Below are positions 6,917 to 8,950 of a DNA stretch of 8,950 nucleotides, in pieces; the first letter of the stretch is position 1, and each line of letters opens with the position of its first letter. Source of the DNA: Alphaproteobacteria bacterium CG11_big_fil_rev_8_21_14_0_20_44_7 (lineage in GTDB: Bacteria; Pseudomonadota; Alphaproteobacteria; Rickettsiales; 21-14-0-20-44-7); the NCBI GenBank assembly GCA_002787615.1, contig PCXJ01000111.1, positions 1-8,950 on the forward strand, in the 5' to 3' direction. Both the position numbers and the translations under genes were made by a program. The notes beneath the pieces were generated by a model. The model was given only the letters and a program-made list of their open reading frames with translations. It was not told the origin of the DNA and searched no databases.

Positions 6917-7484
6917 TTCGTATGCTCTTAATCAATTTGGCTGTTATGATATTATCGCCAAATTCGAATTGATGCATTTCGTTTTTTTGGTTTTTTTCGG
7001 TTTCGCCGATATAGGATTTTTCATTTTCGGCAGCCATTATTTTTGGCCTTTTTGTTTCTGAGATGCGCGAGAAAATCAGCTCGCAATTTTCCGGATATTT
7101 CTTATATTTGCCGCCTTCTACCACTAATCCGAAGAAATCATTATCCGCAGATTTGTTTGTGGTAGAGGGTTTGAAGCTGATTTCATAAATCTCATCCTTG
7201 GCGAATTTGCGGATATGGTTGGAGAAGTTAGTTTCAATCGCGCCGATGATTTTGGCTTTTGCGGTGATATTCTTTTGTTTTTTCTCAGTTTTTGCGGTGA
7301 AGTTCACAACCTCTCCCGGCTCGCAGCTCAAAATCTCACAAAATTTATTTATCCATTCGGCGGAAAGCTTTCTTTCACCTTTTTCCAATCTTGCAATTTG
7401 TTGCTGGGAAGTTTTGGCGAGTTTGGCCAGCTCTGATTGAGTTATGCCCAAATTCTCACGAAGATATTTAATATTATTTTCCAT
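6909..7484 (-). CDS. XRE-family regulator with S24-like C-terminal domain lacking the catalytic Ser
   Basis: Probable DNA-binding transcriptional regulator. Counting from the ATG at 7484 (191 residues), positions 4-60 form a Cro/CI helix-turn-helix: IKYLRENLGITQSELAKLAK, then the recognition helix SQQQIARLEKG (26-36) and a fourth helix ending FCEILSCEPGEVV. The rest resembles the LexA/CI S24 fold: AKIIGAIE (77-84), then FFGLVVEGG (117-125) and YPENCELIFSRI (130-141), where family members have V-x-G-D-S-M. Here the catalytic serine is replaced by Lys126, so self-cleavage is unlikely. Cysteines are at 49, 54 and 134. A GTG at 7505 would add seven residues. I prefer the ATG because these proteins start just before helix 1, but neither start has a Shine-Dalgarno. 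Overlap with gshB by 8 nt suggests that it regulates the glutathione genes and itself, which is inference. Confidence 0.85.
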   Translation of the reverse strand: MENNIKYLRENLGITQSELAKLAKTSQQQIARLEKGERKLSAEWINKFCEILSCEPGEVVNFTAKTEKKQKNITAKAKIIGAIETNFSNHIRKFAKDEIYEISFKPSTTNKSADNDFFGLVVEGGKYKKYPENCELIFSRISETKRPKIMAAENEKSYIGETEKNQKNEMHQFEFGDNIITAKLIKSIRSE

Positions 7485-7523
7485 ATTACTGATAGATTTT
7501 CTCACTTAAAGATTATTATTGCG

Positions 7524-7553
7524 AGTAAAATCTACTTTCAGTTGTTTTTCAAC
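7524..7553 (-). promoter_or_regulatory. Candidate promoter and small palindrome upstream of the XRE gene
   Basis: On the - strand TTGAAA (7552-7547) and TTTACT (7529-7524) are 17 bp apart, a weak sigma-70-like pair that would start transcription near 7517. The -35 box lies within GTTG-N5-CAAC (7541-7553), a short inverted repeat that could be an operator for the XRE protein downstream. Arms of four bases are common by chance, and the -10 matches only four of six positions. The 83 to 104 bp gap between grpE and this gene holds no terminator that I can see. Confidence 0.25.
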
Positions 7554-7588
7554 CAAGTTTAATGGCAATTTCATAAATTCACAATAAA

Positions 7589-8188
7589 TTATGCTGATGT
7601 ATCAACGCTTGGCTTGCCGGAATTACCCTTGCTTACCACAACCATGGCCGGACGCAGCAAGCGTTCATGCAGGATATAGCCCGATTGCATGGATTGGATG
7701 ATGCAGCCCGGTTCAACCTTCGGGTCTTCCACCTGTGCCATTGCCTGATGCAGATTATGGTCGAATTTATCACCGATATTCGGTTCAACGCGTTGTATTC
7801 CGCGCTTTTCAAAAACTCCGAGCAATTCTTTTCTGGTTAAATCCACACCTTCAAACAGATTTTTCAACACCCCATCCAGATTTTCTTTTTCGGGTACGGA
7901 ATCGGTGGCACGTTGCAAATTTTCCAATACGCTGATTAAATCTTTTGCGAAAGAGGCAACGCCATATTTATTAGCTTCTTCAACCTCTTTTGCGGCGCGT
8001 TTTCTGGTATTTTCAGCATCGGCAGCGGCGCGTAGCATAGCTTCACGCAATTCCTCAAGCTGGGTTTTTAATGCTTCGACTTCATCATTAACGCCAGTTG
8101 CCGCGCGCGCTTGCTCAATGATATTCTCATCAAGCTGTGCTTCAATATTATCTTCTTCATTTGCTTTTTGTGCGGGGTTTTTGGCCAT
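7589..8188 (-). CDS. grpE: Nucleotide exchange factor GrpE
   Basis: GrpE is the cytoplasmic co-chaperone that releases ADP from DnaK and so resets the Hsp70 cycle. The 199-residue protein has the family layout. A charged, disordered N terminus (about 1-33) is followed by a long dimerising helix (about 34-95, VEALKTQLEELREAMLRAAADAENTRKRAAKE). Next come the helical bundle and the C-terminal beta-wing, with IGDKFDHNLHQAMAQVED (138-155) and the signature IIQSMQSGYILHERLLRPAMVVVSKG (163-188). The start has a strong Shine-Dalgarno AGAGGA (8198-8193) four bases before the ATG. The gene follows lysA by 38 bp on the same strand and is not next to hrcA or dnaK within this window, although hrcA-grpE is a frequent arrangement. 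No sigma-32-type promoter was recognised upstream. Confidence 0.97.
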   Translation of the reverse strand: MAKNPAQKANEEDNIEAQLDENIIEQARAATGVNDEVEALKTQLEELREAMLRAAADAENTRKRAAKEVEEANKYGVASFAKDLISVLENLQRATDSVPEKENLDGVLKNLFEGVDLTRKELLGVFEKRGIQRVEPNIGDKFDHNLHQAMAQVEDPKVEPGCIIQSMQSGYILHERLLRPAMVVVSKGNSGKPSVDTSA

Positions 8189-8205
8189 AATTTCCTCTTA
8201 TGCAG

Positions 8206-8235
8206 AATATGTAGTGAATAATGTAATTATTTCAA
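8206..8235 (-). promoter_or_regulatory. Weak candidate promoter for grpE
   Basis: TTGAAA (8235-8230), formed by the last codons of lysA, and CATATT (8211-8206) are 18 bp apart on the - strand. Transcription would begin about ten bases before the grpE ATG, leaving the Shine-Dalgarno at the very 5' end. The -10 is poor (four of six) and no C-rich heat-shock -10 is present. grpE may equally be read from a promoter upstream of lysA. Confidence 0.2.
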
Positions 8236-8950
8236 CCATTCAGGCAAAATTTCTCGTTCAAACATCTCATCATAGCTTTGCCTTTGCGCGGTGATAGCAA
8301 ATTCAGAGCCGTTTACCATAACTTCCGCAATGAGCAGGCGGCTGTTATAGGTTGATGCCATAACGGCACCATATGCGCCGGCGGTGCGGAATGCAATCAA
8401 ATCATCAGCCTGCAATTCAGGCATTTCACGCAGACGGGCGAATGTATCTCCGGTTTCACAAACCGGGCCTACAATATCATATTTTGGAGCAACTGCAATA
8501 TCCCCCGGCTTTTGGTGTGGGGCAGTGCAAACCGGAATAATATCATGATGTGCGTCATAATAGGATGGGCGGATTAAATCATTCATCGCGGCATCAATAA
8601 TCAGGAAATCGCGCTCTTCCGTATGTTTGGTATAAATCACCTTGCTGACCATAATTCCTGCATTTCCGGTGATAACGCGTCCGGGTTCAAAAATTAATTT
8701 GCAATCAAAACCGCCAAAAATTTCTTTTATCATCGCGGCATAATCTTTTGGATGTGGTGGGTTTTTACCCATCTCATAGGGAATGCCTAAACCGCCGCCC
8801 AGATCCAGCGTTTCGATTTTTAAGCCTTTTAAGCGTAATTCATTGACGAATTTCTTAACACGGGTGAAGGCAGCCTCAAATGGGGAGAGGTCAGTTATTT
8901 GTGAGCCGATATGGATGGAAACACCTTGCGGGTTGATGCTCTGCATGGCG
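8227..8950 (-). CDS. lysA: Diaminopimelate decarboxylase LysA (5' end outside window)
   Basis: Pyridoxal-phosphate enzyme that decarboxylates meso-2,6-diaminopimelate to L-lysine, the last step of lysine synthesis. The frame stays open to the window edge, so the N-terminal part is missing. About 240 residues are visible of roughly 420 expected. Counting from the methionine at 8946, visible landmarks are SIHIGSQI (10-17), the glycine-rich phosphate loop DLGGGLGIPY (48-57) and FEPGR (86-90). Further on are DAAMNDLIRPSYY (118-130), GPVCETGDTFA (160-170, with the active-site Cys-Glu pair) and RTAGAYGAVMASTYN (187-201). The PLP-binding lysine lies in the unseen part. The ATG at 8946 is internal. 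These motifs fit LysA better than the related ornithine/arginine decarboxylases. TAA at 8229-8227 ends the gene 38 bp before grpE. Confidence 0.95.
   Translation of the reverse strand, partial: AMQSINPQGVSIHIGSQITDLSPFEAAFTRVKKFVNELRLKGLKIETLDLGGGLGIPYEMGKNPPHPKDYAAMIKEIFGGFDCKLIFEPGRVITGNAGIMVSKVIYTKHTEERDFLIIDAAMNDLIRPSYYDAHHDIIPVCTAPHQKPGDIAVAPKYDIVGPVCETGDTFARLREMPELQADDLIAFRTAGAYGAVMASTYNSRLLIAEVMVNGSEFAITAQRQSYDEMFEREILPEWLK

Noticed and set aside
6663..7061. 132-codon open frame on the + strand crossing the gshB/XRE junction
   Set aside because: Antisense to two well-supported genes; the Phe-rich tail simply mirrors Lys/Glu-rich codons on the other strand.
8189..8260. Sigma-32 heat-shock promoter before grpE
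   Set aside because: A TTGAAA is present but the C-rich -10 element is absent at the right spacing.
7905..8294. 129-codon open frame on the + strand
   Set aside because: Antisense to grpE and the end of lysA; its Ser/Ala-rich composition is a mirror of the GrpE coiled coil.
8944..8946. ATG as the start of lysA
   Set aside because: The frame continues upstream to the window edge and the protein lacks the N-terminal half including the PLP lysine, so this methionine is internal.
1..8950. CRISPR array, prophage or toxin-antitoxin system
   Set aside because: No regularly spaced repeats, integrase, structural phage genes or small paired genes were seen; the XRE gene partners with gshB, not with a toxin.

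Overview
The window reads as a chromosomal segment of a moderately AT-leaning alphaproteobacterium. The clues are RuvAB, LptFG, GrpE and LysA sequences of alphaproteobacterial character, an XRE regulator with an S24-like tail of a type common in that class, and tight 4 to 8 nt gene overlaps. No genus can be named from the sequence alone. I see no phage, plasmid, IS transposase, CRISPR or RNA gene. The content is mostly housekeeping, with three accessory points of interest.

Layout. On the + strand, positions 1-1513 hold the end of ruvA and all of ruvB, the Holliday-junction branch-migration motor, coupled by an ATGA overlap. ruvB meets lptG tail to tail, and both stop codons lie in one shared CTAG. 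lptF-lptG (3725-1510, - strand) encode the inner-membrane pair of the LPS export transporter, again joined by ATGA. A gap of about 170 bp, probably carrying divergent promoters, separates lptF from a + strand gene (3895-4617) for a coiled-coil protein with an HPD-bearing partial J domain. A 116-bp palindromic element (4662-4777) sits between this gene and the next, convergent gene.

The rest is on the - strand. An XRE regulator (7484-6909), glutathione synthase gshB (6916-5990) and a ferrooxidans-type glutamate-cysteine ligase gshA (5997-4816) are chained by two 8-nt overlaps. They look like a translationally coupled glutathione-synthesis operon with its own regulator. Upstream are grpE (8188-7589) and the 3' part of lysA (8950-8227), which runs off the window.

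How they work together: ruvAB serve DNA recombination and repair, lptFG outer-membrane assembly, and gshBA thiol redox buffering. grpE belongs to the DnaK chaperone cycle and lysA makes lysine from meso-diaminopimelate. The points most worth a second look are the xre-gshB-gshA unit with its serine-less S24-like domain, the foldable palindromic repeat, and the coiled-coil HPD protein.
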